Source of the DNA: Bacillota bacterium
GTDB taxonomy: Bacteria; Bacillota; Clostridia; Peptostreptococcales; Anaerovoracaceae
Assembly: GCA_017442785.1 (NCBI GenBank)
Contig: JAFRZB010000039.1
Location: 1 to 59,939, forward strand
Length of the DNA stretch: 59,939 nt
Direction: 5' to 3'
Both the position numbers and the translations under genes were made by a program. Each line of letters starts with the position of its first letter. The stretch's first letter is position 1. Below the pieces are notes generated by a model. The model worked only from the letters and a program-made list of their open reading frames with translations, was not told where the DNA came from and did no database searches. Positions 49,061-57,923 of the stretch are shown in pieces.

Positions 49061-50878
49061 TTACATTATTCTGAACTGTCCGTAGAGGGAGGCTGCCAGG
49101 CAGCATACGATGCCCATGGTGAAGGCGCCGAGCCATACGGAGCCGCTCTTTCTGAAGAGATAGGTCTGGCCTATTCCGGCAAGAGTCATTCCGACCGGCA
49201 TGCCCCACAGACGGCAGATGGCTACGCCCCAGTTCGCAAGCGCCGTAGCGTTGCTTCCCACAACGTGGATCTGGATGTGGTTCTCTATCAGGACCAGAGC
49301 AGTTATCATGATCATGGAGAGCAGTGAGTTGAATACGACTGCTATCACGAAGTCCTTCTTGTCGTTGCCGGTGGAGGGCAGGCGGCGCTCAACATTCATG
49401 CCGAGGGCTGCGATTATGAAGGCCAGGATCCAGAAGACCATGTACGGAATGTAGTTGATGAACTTGTTCCAGGGGATGGGCCTGAAGCCGAAGAACAGGC
49501 AGTAGAAGTCTGTTCCCAGAACGTCGCCCTGCAGGCGCAGGTAGCTCCATCCGGCTGCTACGGCGATCAGAGCTATAAGGAAGGCCTTTCCGATAAGCTT
49601 CCAATCCAGCTTGGTCTGCTTGGCTTCTGAGGTGAGTCCGAGGTCGCGGAGATTGGCCTTGTGCTTCTTTCCGTCGGTGAGAAGGAATACAGCCAGCATT
49701 ATCAGGCCGAGCAGGTTGATACCCAGGACCGTTGTGAACGCGTAGTTCTGCATGTTTCCGCCGAAGAGCTTGGTGGACTTATAGATATTGGTTATGAGGT
49801 TGTAGATCGGCCCGCCGAAACGTATCGTTATGAGCGGGAAGACCAGAGCCGCTACGATGCTCAGGGCCAGGCCCTTGCCGCGGAGTCCTATGTTCCTGGG
49901 CATGGGCTGGATGACGCCCTCAAAGCCCTTGACATTGGTTCCGATGTAGATGGCCAGGGTGATGATGAAGAACACGAAGGAGTACATTCCGAGAAGTCCT
50001 ATGACGTCCTTCCACAGCCAGATCTGGTTGCTGCCTTCAATGTAATTGGGGATGTTGTCGTGGCCTATGGCATCCTGGGCGAAGTTGAGCAGGTTTCCGA
50101 TGCACTCGGAGCTTATGAAGGCCGCCTCGTGGATCATGTCCTGCTGGCGGATAACGAGGAATGCGTTGCCCTGTTCGAAGGACCCGAGTATCGTGTCGGT
50201 CGGCACCCTGTTCTTATCGTCATAGCCCGGGAATCCGGTCTTGGCGAGGAGCGATCCGACTCTGCCCCAGTAATTCTTTTCCGCGGAGCTCTTGTCTGCG
50301 GTACCGGTAAGAGTAAGGATGTTTCCGTGGTAGACCTCGTCCTTAGTGGCTACGCCCGGAGAGATGAGATTGCAGAGGAGAACTGCCTTGGGGTTGTTCC
50401 TTGCAGCAAGGAAGTAAGCGGGGTCTGTACCCATGGAATGACCGCCGTAGACGACATTGTCATGATCTACGCAGCCGAGAGTTCCTATGTAGTCGATGTA
50501 TTCCTGGAGAGCCGGCCATTCGGTATCGGTTATTGCCTGACCGTTGAAGTCGGATCCGCCGTTGCCGTACCAGTCTACGGAAAGGACTACGAAGCCTCTT
50601 CTGGAGAATTCCACTGCCCAGGACTCGTGGTTGCGGGCGTTTCCGGATATTCCGTGGAACATGATGAGAGCCGGTGCCGGGTTTTCTTCCGTCGCTGTCT
50701 TAGGCACGTAGAGCAGCGCTGTGTTCTCGTATCCGTTCTGAGATACAAGGTCCATCTGGACGATCTTGGTGCTTCCGGTGCCGGTGATCACGGCCCAGTT
50801 TACGATAGAGATGACGACCATCACTGCCAGAGCAATGAGGAACGCTCTCGTTGCGTTGGACTTCTTTGCGGTGTCCAT
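49061..50878 (-). CDS. Alpha/beta hydrolase fused to a polytopic membrane domain (copy 2)
   Basis: A 605-residue paralogue of the protein at 20609-22510. One N-terminal helix (about residues 11-32) is followed by the hydrolase domain: MFHGISGNARNHES, GFVVLSVDWYGNGGSD and the elbow GHSMG (Ser148). The last 260 residues have about seven membrane helices, with PRNIGLRGKGLALSI and MNVERRLPSTGNDKKD. The two copies share order and motifs but differ over much of their sequence, so the duplication is old. GGAGG stands before the ATG at 50878. It is divergent from the second LytTR regulator gene. Confidence 0.82.
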   Translation of the reverse strand: MDTAKKSNATRAFLIALAVMVVISIVNWAVITGTGSTKIVQMDLVSQNGYENTALLYVPKTATEENPAPALIMFHGISGNARNHESWAVEFSRRGFVVLSVDWYGNGGSDFNGQAITDTEWPALQEYIDYIGTLGCVDHDNVVYGGHSMGTDPAYFLAARNNPKAVLLCNLISPGVATKDEVYHGNILTLTGTADKSSAEKNYWGRVGSLLAKTGFPGYDDKNRVPTDTILGSFEQGNAFLVIRQQDMIHEAAFISSECIGNLLNFAQDAIGHDNIPNYIEGSNQIWLWKDVIGLLGMYSFVFFIITLAIYIGTNVKGFEGVIQPMPRNIGLRGKGLALSIVAALVFPLITIRFGGPIYNLITNIYKSTKLFGGNMQNYAFTTVLGINLLGLIMLAVFLLTDGKKHKANLRDLGLTSEAKQTKLDWKLIGKAFLIALIAVAAGWSYLRLQGDVLGTDFYCLFFGFRPIPWNKFINYIPYMVFWILAFIIAALGMNVERRLPSTGNDKKDFVIAVVFNSLLSMIMITALVLIENHIQIHVVGSNATALANWGVAICRLWGMPVGMTLAGIGQTYLFRKSGSVWLGAFTMGIVCCLAASLYGQFRIM

Positions 50879-50921
50879 TTTTTTACCTCCGATTCGAAAT
50901 AATGAAGCGATCAACGATTAC

Positions 50922-51046
50922 AGCGGGATTAAACCACAAAGAATACAGTGATTTCAAGGCTTTTCCCCAAGCGGGAGGCTTACGCCCCAAGTGGCGATCC
51001 TTGTTCCCCTGACTGGCCGCCTGGCTTCCTGAATGGACAAAGCGGG
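50922..51046 (+). promoter_or_regulatory. Repeated AGCGG-type motifs in the divergent spacer of module 2
   Basis: CCCCAAG(C/T)GG occurs at 50965-50974 and 50985-50994, a period of 20 bases. AGCGGG also occurs at 50922-50927, 50970-50975 and 51041-51046, the last touching the -35 box. The AGCGG core recalls the TGAGCGGCA repeats of module 1. These are candidate regulator sites, but the match is short. Confidence 0.35.
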
Positions 51047-51076
51047 TTGCCAAGAGCATCTGACCGCATATATAAT
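51047..51076 (+). promoter_or_regulatory. Promoter of the module 2 two-component operon
   Basis: TTGCCA (51047-51052), 18-nt spacer, perfect TATAAT (51071-51076). The start near 51083 leaves a leader of about 50 nt. Confidence 0.7.
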
Positions 51077-51133
51077 ACAAATGACAGGATAACACGCTAA
51101 AACAGCCGGCAGCTGCCGCTGCGGAGGTCTTCG

Positions 51134-51844
51134 ATGTGGAAAGTAATAGTATGTGACGACGAGCAGGAATGCAGAGACAGCGTTCTGGATATGCTGGACC
51201 GCTACGAAAAGGAAAGCGGGGAATCGTTCGACGTAAGCGTCTGCACCAGCGGCGAGGAGCTGCTAAAACGCTTTGACAAGACTGTGGACATCCTCCTTTT
51301 GGACATCCAGATGAAGACACTTTCCGGAATGAACGCGGCAAGAGCGCTTAGGCAGAAAGGCTCCGACGTTCAGATAATATTCATAACTGCCATGTCCGAA
51401 TACGCAATAGAGGGTTACGAGGTCCATGCGTTCGGCTTCCTTAAAAAGCCGGTCCACTACAGACAGCTTGCCTGGCAGCTTGAAGACGTTATCGAGGCGA
51501 TAAAAAAGAAGCGCGGCAGGAGCATAGTCGTCCAGTCCGGGGACAAAATAAAAGCATTCAAATCTTCTGAGATAGCCTGGGCGGAGGTGCTGGGCCACGA
51601 CGTCAAGCTGCACCTTGCCGGAGGCGGAGAGGAAAGCTGTACCACTCCCCTTGCGAAACTGGAGAAGGACCTGGCCGGAAGCGGTTTCTTCCGCGTCCAC
51701 AAAAGCTTTCTTATAAACATGGACCACGTAAGGTCCATAAATCAGGCAAGCGTCAGCATGGTGGACGGGGGCGAGTTACCTCTCAGCAAACACCGCAAAC
51801 AGGATTTCATATACGCATTTGCGGAGCATAAGGGCCTGGCATAG
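51134..51844 (+). CDS. LytTR-family response regulator (module 2)
   Basis: A 236-residue AgrA-type regulator, paralogous to the one at 22737-23456. The receiver domain has the acidic residues at 8-10, phosphoacceptor Asp57 in ILLLDIQMKTLSG and Lys in FLKKPV. The LytTR domain is marked by FFRVHKSFLINMDHVRSI and LPLSKHRKQDFIYAF. GGAGG stands six bases before the ATG. The kinase gene follows after 17 bases. Confidence 0.92.
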   Translation: MWKVIVCDDEQECRDSVLDMLDRYEKESGESFDVSVCTSGEELLKRFDKTVDILLLDIQMKTLSGMNAARALRQKGSDVQIIFITAMSEYAIEGYEVHAFGFLKKPVHYRQLAWQLEDVIEAIKKKRGRSIVVQSGDKIKAFKSSEIAWAEVLGHDVKLHLAGGGEESCTTPLAKLEKDLAGSGFFRVHKSFLINMDHVRSINQASVSMVDGGELPLSKHRKQDFIYAFAEHKGLA

Positions 51845-51861
51845 GCAGAAGGGGGTCCGTT

Positions 51862-53187
51862 TTGATTTTCGAGCTAAAAGCCGTACTGCAGATGCTGTTC
51901 GATCTGGCTGTGGTCTTCTGGTTCTTCCGCCCCGTAACAAGTCAGATAAACCCGGCCCGGAGAGCCGTGGCTGCGCAGGCTGTGCTGCTGCTTACGTTTC
52001 CTCTGTATTTTGTATCCGGCCTTACATTCATCGTGCGCATCCTTATCAGGTTCGCGGTATATTTTGCCGCACTCACGGTCTCCGGAGTCAGAAGCCTTTT
52101 AAGGAACGTCTATCTTTCGGCCCTCGTATCCATACTGTTCATGGCCTGCCAGAACATTTTCTTCTCTCCGAAGCTGGTAGACATCTACCGCGGAACTTAC
52201 AGGTTTACCGGAGTGCGCTCCGTCGACCTTGCGGCGTGCATAGTCATCCAGTGGTCGGTCTATATACTCGTTTTCTTTTACATCCGCAAAATGATAAAGC
52301 TGGACAAGCTTCAGCGCTTTGAGCCTGTTGAGTGGATGGTAGCTGCAGTTGCGCTGATCACGGAGGTCTATATTAAACAGGCCCTTCCGACGGTAAGCAG
52401 TACGGAGGGTGAGCATATTGAAATAACTATCTTTTCAGTCATCCTGAACATAGTAGTCGTCGCCTTTCTGGGAAGCTTCGAGAGATATATCCACGAGAAG
52501 CAGCGTTCGGAGGAGATGCGCCTGCAGGAGGTAATGAACGAAGCGTATTTCAAGAACCTTGAGCTTAAAAAACAGCGCGACGAGGACGTGCGCAGGCTTC
52601 ACCACGACATGAAGAATCACCTGCTTGCAATAGAAAAGATGGCGGGCAGCGGAGACTGCCGCGTTACGGAATACATAGGAGAGCTGGCGGGTACACTTGA
52701 GCCGTATGAGAGTCTTGTGGAGACCGGAAACGAGCTTCTTAACGGAATACTTTCGGAGAAGCAGGCGCTGGCTCGGACTAAGGAGATAGACCTTGAGATC
52801 CAGGCCGACTGCAGCGGCCTTAAGGCCGTGAGCGACATGGATCTCTGCACCATATTCGGCAACGCGCTGGACAACGCCATAGAAGCATGCGAAAAGGTCG
52901 AACCGGCAGAGGAACGTGTCATCAGAGTGAGGACAGAGAGCCTTGCCGGTCAGACCTTCATAACATTCATGAACAGCTGCACAGGCACCGTAGCAATGGA
53001 GAACGGTCTCCCGCAGACTACCAAAAAGGATAAAAACATGCACGGCATAGGGATACGCAGCATAAAGCGCGCACTGGAGAAGTACGGCGGAACTCTCAGG
53101 ATGAAGTCAGAGCCGGACCGGTTTACGCTTACCGTAATGATACCGATGTCGGGACAAGCAACGAACACGGGTGATCACCTGTCTTGA
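51862..53187 (+). CDS. GHKL-domain (AgrC-like) sensor histidine kinase (module 2)
   Basis: A 441-residue kinase with about six transmembrane helices (residues 1-205), a coiled-coil linker around 205-245 and the phosphoacceptor in RRLHHDMKNHLLAIE (His248). The ATPase domain has IFGNALDNAIEACEKV and HGIGIRSIKRALEKYGG. Translation appears to start at TTG (51862), with GGGGG seven bases before it; no upstream ATG is in frame. The sensor part is no closer to that of module 1 than expected for a shared fold, so the two may sense different signals. The next gene is a TetR regulator with its own promoter. Confidence 0.9.
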   Translation: MIFELKAVLQMLFDLAVVFWFFRPVTSQINPARRAVAAQAVLLLTFPLYFVSGLTFIVRILIRFAVYFAALTVSGVRSLLRNVYLSALVSILFMACQNIFFSPKLVDIYRGTYRFTGVRSVDLAACIVIQWSVYILVFFYIRKMIKLDKLQRFEPVEWMVAAVALITEVYIKQALPTVSSTEGEHIEITIFSVILNIVVVAFLGSFERYIHEKQRSEEMRLQEVMNEAYFKNLELKKQRDEDVRRLHHDMKNHLLAIEKMAGSGDCRVTEYIGELAGTLEPYESLVETGNELLNGILSEKQALARTKEIDLEIQADCSGLKAVSDMDLCTIFGNALDNAIEACEKVEPAEERVIRVRTESLAGQTFITFMNSCTGTVAMENGLPQTTKKDKNMHGIGIRSIKRALEKYGGTLRMKSEPDRFTLTVMIPMSGQATNTGDHLS

Positions 53188-53196
53188 CGAAATATA

Positions 53197-53247
53197 TTGA
53201 CACTGTGTCAGAATGATTGTATGCTATTTATACTGACACAGTGTCAG
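53197..53247 (+). promoter_or_regulatory. TetR-type promoter with two operators
   Basis: TTGACA (53197-53202), 17-nt spacer, TATGCT (53220-53225). Two perfect palindromes with the same core, TGACAC-N-GTGTCA, lie at 53198-53210 (over the -35 box) and 53234-53246 (past the expected start). Their centres are 36 bases apart. This is a clear autorepression layout. Confidence 0.88.
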
Positions 53248-53281
53248 GGTGTTGGATCAGTACGCTTCACAGGAGGCAGCA

Positions 53282-53905
53282 ATGAAAAAAGGAACACCCG
53301 AACAGATAGCCCTTAAACGGGAAGAGATAATCAACGCCTGCGAGCAGCTCTACCGGACCATGAGCTTCCGGGAGATAACGCTCAAGGACATCGGAAACAT
53401 AACATCCTTTTCCCGCCCTGCCATCTACAACTATTTTGAGACAAAGGAAGAGATCTTCCTGGCGCTTTTCAAGAGAGAATACGACCTCTGGAACGCTGCT
53501 CTTGTCGGGATCATAGGCGAAAGCGGCCGGCTTTCCAGAAAACAGCTTGCCGAGCGCATCGCAGCTTCCCTTGCGGACAGGCCGCAGCTCCTTAAGCTCC
53601 TGTCCATGAACAACTACGACATGGAAGCCAACAGCCGCCCGGAGATGCTGACGGAATTCAAGCGCTCCTACGGCAGATCCATCTCGCTCATGCAGGAGCT
53701 TTTGGAAAAGCACTGCCCCGGCATGAGCGCTGAGGACATCAGGAACTTCATCTATACCTTCTATCCTTTCATGTTCGGGATCTATCCCTATACCTCGGTG
53801 ACGGACAAGCAGAAGACCGCCATGCAGCAAGCCGGGATAGATTTTGAATATCAGACGGTCTTCGGGCTTACCTGCGGATGCATATGCCGTCTGCTCGGAG
53901 TATGA
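53282..53905 (+). CDS. TetR/AcrR-family regulator of the redox operon
   Basis: A 207-residue regulator. The DNA-binding part is in residues about 10-55, with ITLKDIGNITSFSRPAIYNY and FETKEEIFLALFKREY. The C-terminal part has the TetR_C type seen in regulators near flavodoxin and aldo/keto reductase genes of gut Clostridia. I chose the ATG at 53282 with GGAGG five bases before it. It most likely binds the TGACAC palindromes and controls itself and the three genes that follow. Confidence 0.9.
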   Translation: MKKGTPEQIALKREEIINACEQLYRTMSFREITLKDIGNITSFSRPAIYNYFETKEEIFLALFKREYDLWNAALVGIIGESGRLSRKQLAERIAASLADRPQLLKLLSMNNYDMEANSRPEMLTEFKRSYGRSISLMQELLEKHCPGMSAEDIRNFIYTFYPFMFGIYPYTSVTDKQKTAMQQAGIDFEYQTVFGLTCGCICRLLGV

Positions 53906-53936
53906 CACTTTCAGAGAGTTCAAAAGGAGGTACACC

Positions 53937-54983
53937 ATGAAATATATCAAATTGGGCAGCTCAGACCTTAATGTATCCCGCATCTGCATGGGATGCATGG
54001 GCTTCGGGGATCCCGGACGAGGCCAGCACAGCTGGACAATCGACGAGGAGCACACAAGAGAGATCATAAAGCGCGGACTGGAACTCGGTGTCAACTTCTA
54101 TGACACGGCGATAGCCTATCAAAGCGGCACCAGCGAGCAGTATGTCGGCCGTGCCCTCCGGGACTTTGCAAAGCGAGATGATGTGGTGGTAGCTACCAAG
54201 TTTCTTCCCAGGACTCAGGACGAGATAGAGCGCGGAATAAGCGGCAGACAGCACATAAAAAACATGATCGATAAAAGCCTTCAGAATCTGGGCATGGACT
54301 ATGTGGATCTGTATATCTACCATATGTGGGACTGGCAGACTCCCATAGAAGACATAATGGACGGCCTGGCCCGCATGGTAAAGGCCGGAAAGGCAAGATA
54401 CATCGGCATCTCCAACTGCTTTGCATGGCAGATAGCAAAGGCGAACGCCTTTGCCGAGAAGGAAAGCTTTCCGAAGTTCGTCTCCGTGCAGGGCCATTAC
54501 AATCTTATCTTCCGCGAGGAGGAAAGGGAGATGGTCCCCTACTGCAGCGAGGAGAACATAGCGCTTACGCCCTACAGCGCCCTGGCTTCCGGCAGACTTT
54601 CGAGGCTTCCCGGCGAAGGCGGAACAAAGCGGGCCGAAGAAGATGCCTACGCGAAGTTCAAGTATGACGCGACAGCTGCGCAGGATAATGTGATCATCGG
54701 CCGCGTTGCCGAGCTTGCGGAAAAGCACGGCGTGACCATGACTGAAGTTTCTCTTGCCTGGCTGCTGACGAAGGTGACATCGCCCGTAGTCGGCGCGACA
54801 AAGCTTCATCATATCGAAGGCGCGGCAAAGGCCGTGGATCTGGTGCTTACACCGGAGGAGATGCTGTATCTGGAAGAGCCTTACGTGCCGCATCCGCTGG
54901 CAGGCGTAATGGCGCAGAACAAGCCGGCGGCAGCAAAGGAAAAACACGTCTGGTCCACGGGAGACCAGAAGATAGGAAGATAA
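53937..54983 (+). CDS. Aldo/keto reductase
   Basis: A 348-residue AKR of the YghZ/Tas/IolS type that reduces aldehydes or ketones with NADPH. Tetrad residues are seen in NFYDTAIAYQSGTSEQYVG (Asp, Tyr), VVVATKFLP (Lys) and LYIYHMWDWQTP (His). ISNCFAWQIAKA and the C-terminal ATKLHHIEGAAKAVDL line the cofactor pocket. AAAGGAGG stands before the ATG. The gene after it starts 13 bases past the stop. Confidence 0.93.
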   Translation: MKYIKLGSSDLNVSRICMGCMGFGDPGRGQHSWTIDEEHTREIIKRGLELGVNFYDTAIAYQSGTSEQYVGRALRDFAKRDDVVVATKFLPRTQDEIERGISGRQHIKNMIDKSLQNLGMDYVDLYIYHMWDWQTPIEDIMDGLARMVKAGKARYIGISNCFAWQIAKANAFAEKESFPKFVSVQGHYNLIFREEEREMVPYCSEENIALTPYSALASGRLSRLPGEGGTKRAEEDAYAKFKYDATAAQDNVIIGRVAELAEKHGVTMTEVSLAWLLTKVTSPVVGATKLHHIEGAAKAVDLVLTPEEMLYLEEPYVPHPLAGVMAQNKPAAAKEKHVWSTGDQKIGR

Positions 54984-54996
54984 GGAGAATACGGAA

Positions 54997-55764
54997 ATGA
55001 GTAAAAAGATTGTTCAGACAGCTGGAAGGACCCAGCTGGGAGAATTCGCCCCTATGTTCGCGCACCTCAACGACGACGTGCTCTTCGGAGAGGTATGGAA
55101 TGAGGAGGCGATAGATATAAAGACAAAGTGCATCATTACGGTGGTGTCTCTTATGGCCTCCGGGATAACGGACTCCTCCCTGACATATCATCTGCAGAAC
55201 GCAAAGGCGCACGGCGTCACGAAGGAAGAGATAGCCGCCATCATCACCCATGCCACGATGTATGTCGGCTGGCCCAAGGGCTGGGCGGTATTCAGGCTGG
55301 CCAAAGAGGTCTGGAACGAAGATGCTCCCGCGCTTACGGAAAAGGACAGATATCAGAACACCATATTCTTCCCTGTCGGGGAGCCTAATCCTTACGGCAA
55401 GTACTTCAGCGGGCAGAGCTACCTTGCGCCTCTATCCACGGAGCAGGTGCCGGTCTTCAACGTCACCTTCGAGCCCGGATGCCGCAACAACTGGCACATC
55501 CACCACGCAAAGATCGGCGGCGGACAGATGCTGATCTGCGTAGGAGGCAGGGGTTTTTACCAGGAATGGGGCAAGGAGCCCGTGGAGATGACCCCGGGTA
55601 CCGTCATAAACATCCCTGCAAATGTAAAGCACTGGCACGGCGCGGCGCCGGATTCCTGGTTCTCTCACCTTGCGGTAGAGGTACCAGGTGAAGAGACCTC
55701 CAACGAGTGGCTGGAAGCAGTAAATGACGCGTATCCGTCGCCTCTTTCCGGGGACAGAAAATGA
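54997..55764 (+). CDS. Carboxymuconolactone decarboxylase-cupin fusion protein
   Basis: A 255-residue two-domain protein. The N-terminal CMD domain (residues about 1-115) includes TKCIITVVSLMASGITDSSL and ITHATMYVGWPKGW, but has no CxxC, so it is not an AhpD peroxidase. The C-terminal cupin (about 140-240) has the metal-binding NNWHIHHAKIGGGQM, with two close His, and VKHWHGAAPDSW with a third. Such fusions accompany aldo/keto reductases and flavodoxins in many anaerobes, and a role in redox or quinone-like chemistry is likely. The last four bases overlap the next gene. Confidence 0.88.
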   Translation: MSKKIVQTAGRTQLGEFAPMFAHLNDDVLFGEVWNEEAIDIKTKCIITVVSLMASGITDSSLTYHLQNAKAHGVTKEEIAAIITHATMYVGWPKGWAVFRLAKEVWNEDAPALTEKDRYQNTIFFPVGEPNPYGKYFSGQSYLAPLSTEQVPVFNVTFEPGCRNNWHIHHAKIGGGQMLICVGGRGFYQEWGKEPVEMTPGTVINIPANVKHWHGAAPDSWFSHLAVEVPGEETSNEWLEAVNDAYPSPLSGDRK

Positions 55765-57857
55765 TAAAGAAGACTGTAGATGCGGCAATGACCGTCGTTC
55801 TGCTCTGCCTGATGTCTTATCAGGTGGTGGGAGAGGTCCTGCACGAGTGGGGCGGCATGGCTATGACTGTCCTGCTGATAGTCCATCACATTCTGAACAT
55901 ACGCTGGTACGCGTCGCTTTTTAAGGGCAGATACAATGCCTACAGGACGGTCAGTACAGTAATAAACGTTCTGCTGCTGGTATCTATTGCTCTGACTGCG
56001 GTCTGCGGCATGAGCATGAGCGGACACGCAGTGCCCTTCCTGTACGGGATGCTCCCGGTATCCTTTGCAAGGCGCTTCCACCTGACGATGTCATACTGGG
56101 CTTTCGTTCTGATGGGGATACACCTGGGGCTCCACCTTCCCGCAATGACAGCGGGGATCAAGCCGGGCAAGACTGCAAGGATCGCGCTTAGCTGCGTGTT
56201 CACCTGCATAGCGGGAATAGGCCTGGGGCTGTTTCTTAAGAACGGCATCCAGGATTACCTGTTCTTCCGCACACCTTTCGCATTCTTCGATTTCGACAAG
56301 TCCGCGGCGCTGGTGTTCGCGGAGAACCTGGCGGAGCTTTTCTTCTTTGCGTTTGCGGGCGCGAACATAGTCCGTATAATACGCAGCTCCGGCGGCAAAA
56401 AGGAGGGCAAGAGCCCCCTTGTGCCCGTGCTCTGCATAGTCCTCGCGGTAGTTATAGGAGCAGGAATGATGATTATAGGAAACCGCAGACCGGAAGCAAG
56501 GGAGGATGTCCCGGAGGCACCGCAGAAGGATCCCGCCGAAGTATCCGACGGATTCATACTTGTTGCGGGCGGCACCTTCCTTATGGGAAGCCCGGAGACC
56601 GAAAACTGGCGCATAGATGACGAGACCAGGCATTCGGTAACGCTCTCCCCGTTCTACATTGATCCCTATGAGACCACTCAGGCCGAGTACGAGCGCCTGA
56701 CTGGGGAAAAGCCTTTCTCGTTTGCGGGAGACAGGCTCCCAGCAGAAAGTATATCTTGGCTGGACGCGGTGCGCTTTGCCAACGCGAAGAGCGCTGACGC
56801 CGGCCTTACACCTGTCTACACTATAGGCCCGGACGGAGTTTCATGGGATCTCTCCGCCGACGGATACCGCCTGCCCACGGAGGCAGAGTGGGAATACGCC
56901 TGCAGGGCGGGCACGACGACGCCTTTTAATACGGAGAAGTCCTTAAGCGCCGCTGAAGCGAACTTCTACGGCCACTACCCCTACGAGATAGAGGAGAATT
57001 ACTTCAACAATTCCGTTCTTGAGGCAAGGCCGGGTGAATACCGCCAGAAGACCCTTGCCGTCGGAAGCTTTGAGCCTAATGCCCTTGGCCTTTATGACAT
57101 GCACGGAAACGTCAACGAGTGGTGCTGGGATCTTTACGGAAGCTACGGCACATCAGCGCTCACGGATCCTACGGGACCGCTTTCCGGGACCAGGCACGTC
57201 TACCGCGGCGGCGGATGGAACGACTTTGCCAAGAACATGCGCAGCGCTTACCGCGCAGCGGGGCAGGAGGACATGAAAAGTGCAAACCTCGGCGTGCGCC
57301 TTGTAAGAAACGCAGGCAGCAGCCGCTCAGGCATAGTCACCTCAAGCGAAAAGCTTGCCCGGACCCAAAGCGGCGACAGGATGCTTATAGCCTATTTCTC
57401 CTGGAGCGGCAACACGCGCGGCATAGCCCGGGAGATAAAGTCCCAGACCGGCGCGGACCTCTTTGAGATTTCACCGGTCCACCCCTACTCATCCAGCTAC
57501 AATACCGTCCTGATGGAGGCGCAGGAGGACCAGCACAGGCAGGCAAGGCCGGAGCTCTCAGGACATGTCGACAACATGGACGATTACGACATCATCCTGC
57601 TCGGCTACCCCAACTGGTGGGCATCCATCCCCATGCCTATAGCGTCCTTTCTGGAGGAATACGACTTCTCCGGAAAGACCATCATCCCGTTCTGCTCTCA
57701 CGGCGGAGGAAGGTTCGGGCAGAGCCTTACAGCCATCGCGAAGCTGGCCCCGGATGCAGTGATAGGAGAAGGCCTTTCGGTACACTATTCGGGCGGATCA
57801 TCGCTGCATGCGGACGTGGCGGCATGGCTTAAGACGAACGGCATCGGGTCTGATTGA
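55761..57857 (+). CDS. DUF4405 membrane domain - SUMF1/FGE-like domain - flavodoxin fusion
   Basis: A 698-residue three-part protein. Residues 1-230 form a DUF4405-like membrane domain of about six helices with His pairs that could bind haem (LLIVHHILNIRWYAS, FHLTMSYWAF, MGIHLGLHLPAM). Residues about 262-530 are a SUMF1/FGE-sulfatase fold (GGTFLMGSPETENWR, DMHGNVNEWCWDLYG, VYRGGGWNDF, NLGVRLVRN). The two catalytic Cys of true formylglycine-generating enzymes are missing, so it should not act as one. Residues 541-698 are a flavodoxin with the FMN loop AYFSWSGNTRGIA and YPNWWASIPMP. The FGE-like part should lie after the last helix. It may pass electrons between a membrane haem and flavin, by inference. 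Confidence 0.8.
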   Translation: MIKKTVDAAMTVVLLCLMSYQVVGEVLHEWGGMAMTVLLIVHHILNIRWYASLFKGRYNAYRTVSTVINVLLLVSIALTAVCGMSMSGHAVPFLYGMLPVSFARRFHLTMSYWAFVLMGIHLGLHLPAMTAGIKPGKTARIALSCVFTCIAGIGLGLFLKNGIQDYLFFRTPFAFFDFDKSAALVFAENLAELFFFAFAGANIVRIIRSSGGKKEGKSPLVPVLCIVLAVVIGAGMMIIGNRRPEAREDVPEAPQKDPAEVSDGFILVAGGTFLMGSPETENWRIDDETRHSVTLSPFYIDPYETTQAEYERLTGEKPFSFAGDRLPAESISWLDAVRFANAKSADAGLTPVYTIGPDGVSWDLSADGYRLPTEAEWEYACRAGTTTPFNTEKSLSAAEANFYGHYPYEIEENYFNNSVLEARPGEYRQKTLAVGSFEPNALGLYDMHGNVNEWCWDLYGSYGTSALTDPTGPLSGTRHVYRGGGWNDFAKNMRSAYRAAGQEDMKSANLGVRLVRNAGSSRSGIVTSSEKLARTQSGDRMLIAYFSWSGNTRGIAREIKSQTGADLFEISPVHPYSSSYNTVLMEAQEDQHRQARPELSGHVDNMDDYDIILLGYPNWWASIPMPIASFLEEYDFSGKTIIPFCSHGGGRFGQSLTAIAKLAPDAVIGEGLSVHYSGGSSLHADVAAWLKTNGIGSD

Positions 57858-57902
57858 CAAGCTGGCTGTTTCGGTGTAAACTCCATTTATTGGCCGTATA
57901 AT
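57854..57902 (+). promoter_or_regulatory. Possible promoters of the acyl-CoA synthetase gene
   Basis: TTGACA (57854-57859) with TAAACT 17 nt on (57877-57882) is one option; a perfect TATAAT at 57897-57902 lacks a good -35. Either gives a short leader to the ATG at 57924. Confidence 0.45.
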
Positions 57903-57923
57903 ATAATTGAAAGGAGCCACTGA

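Noticed and set aside
53844-53936. 31-residue upstream extension of the aldo/keto reductase
   Set aside because: It overlaps the TetR gene and the ATG at 53937 has a perfect AAAGGAGG and the family-typical N-terminus MKYIKLGSSDLNVS.
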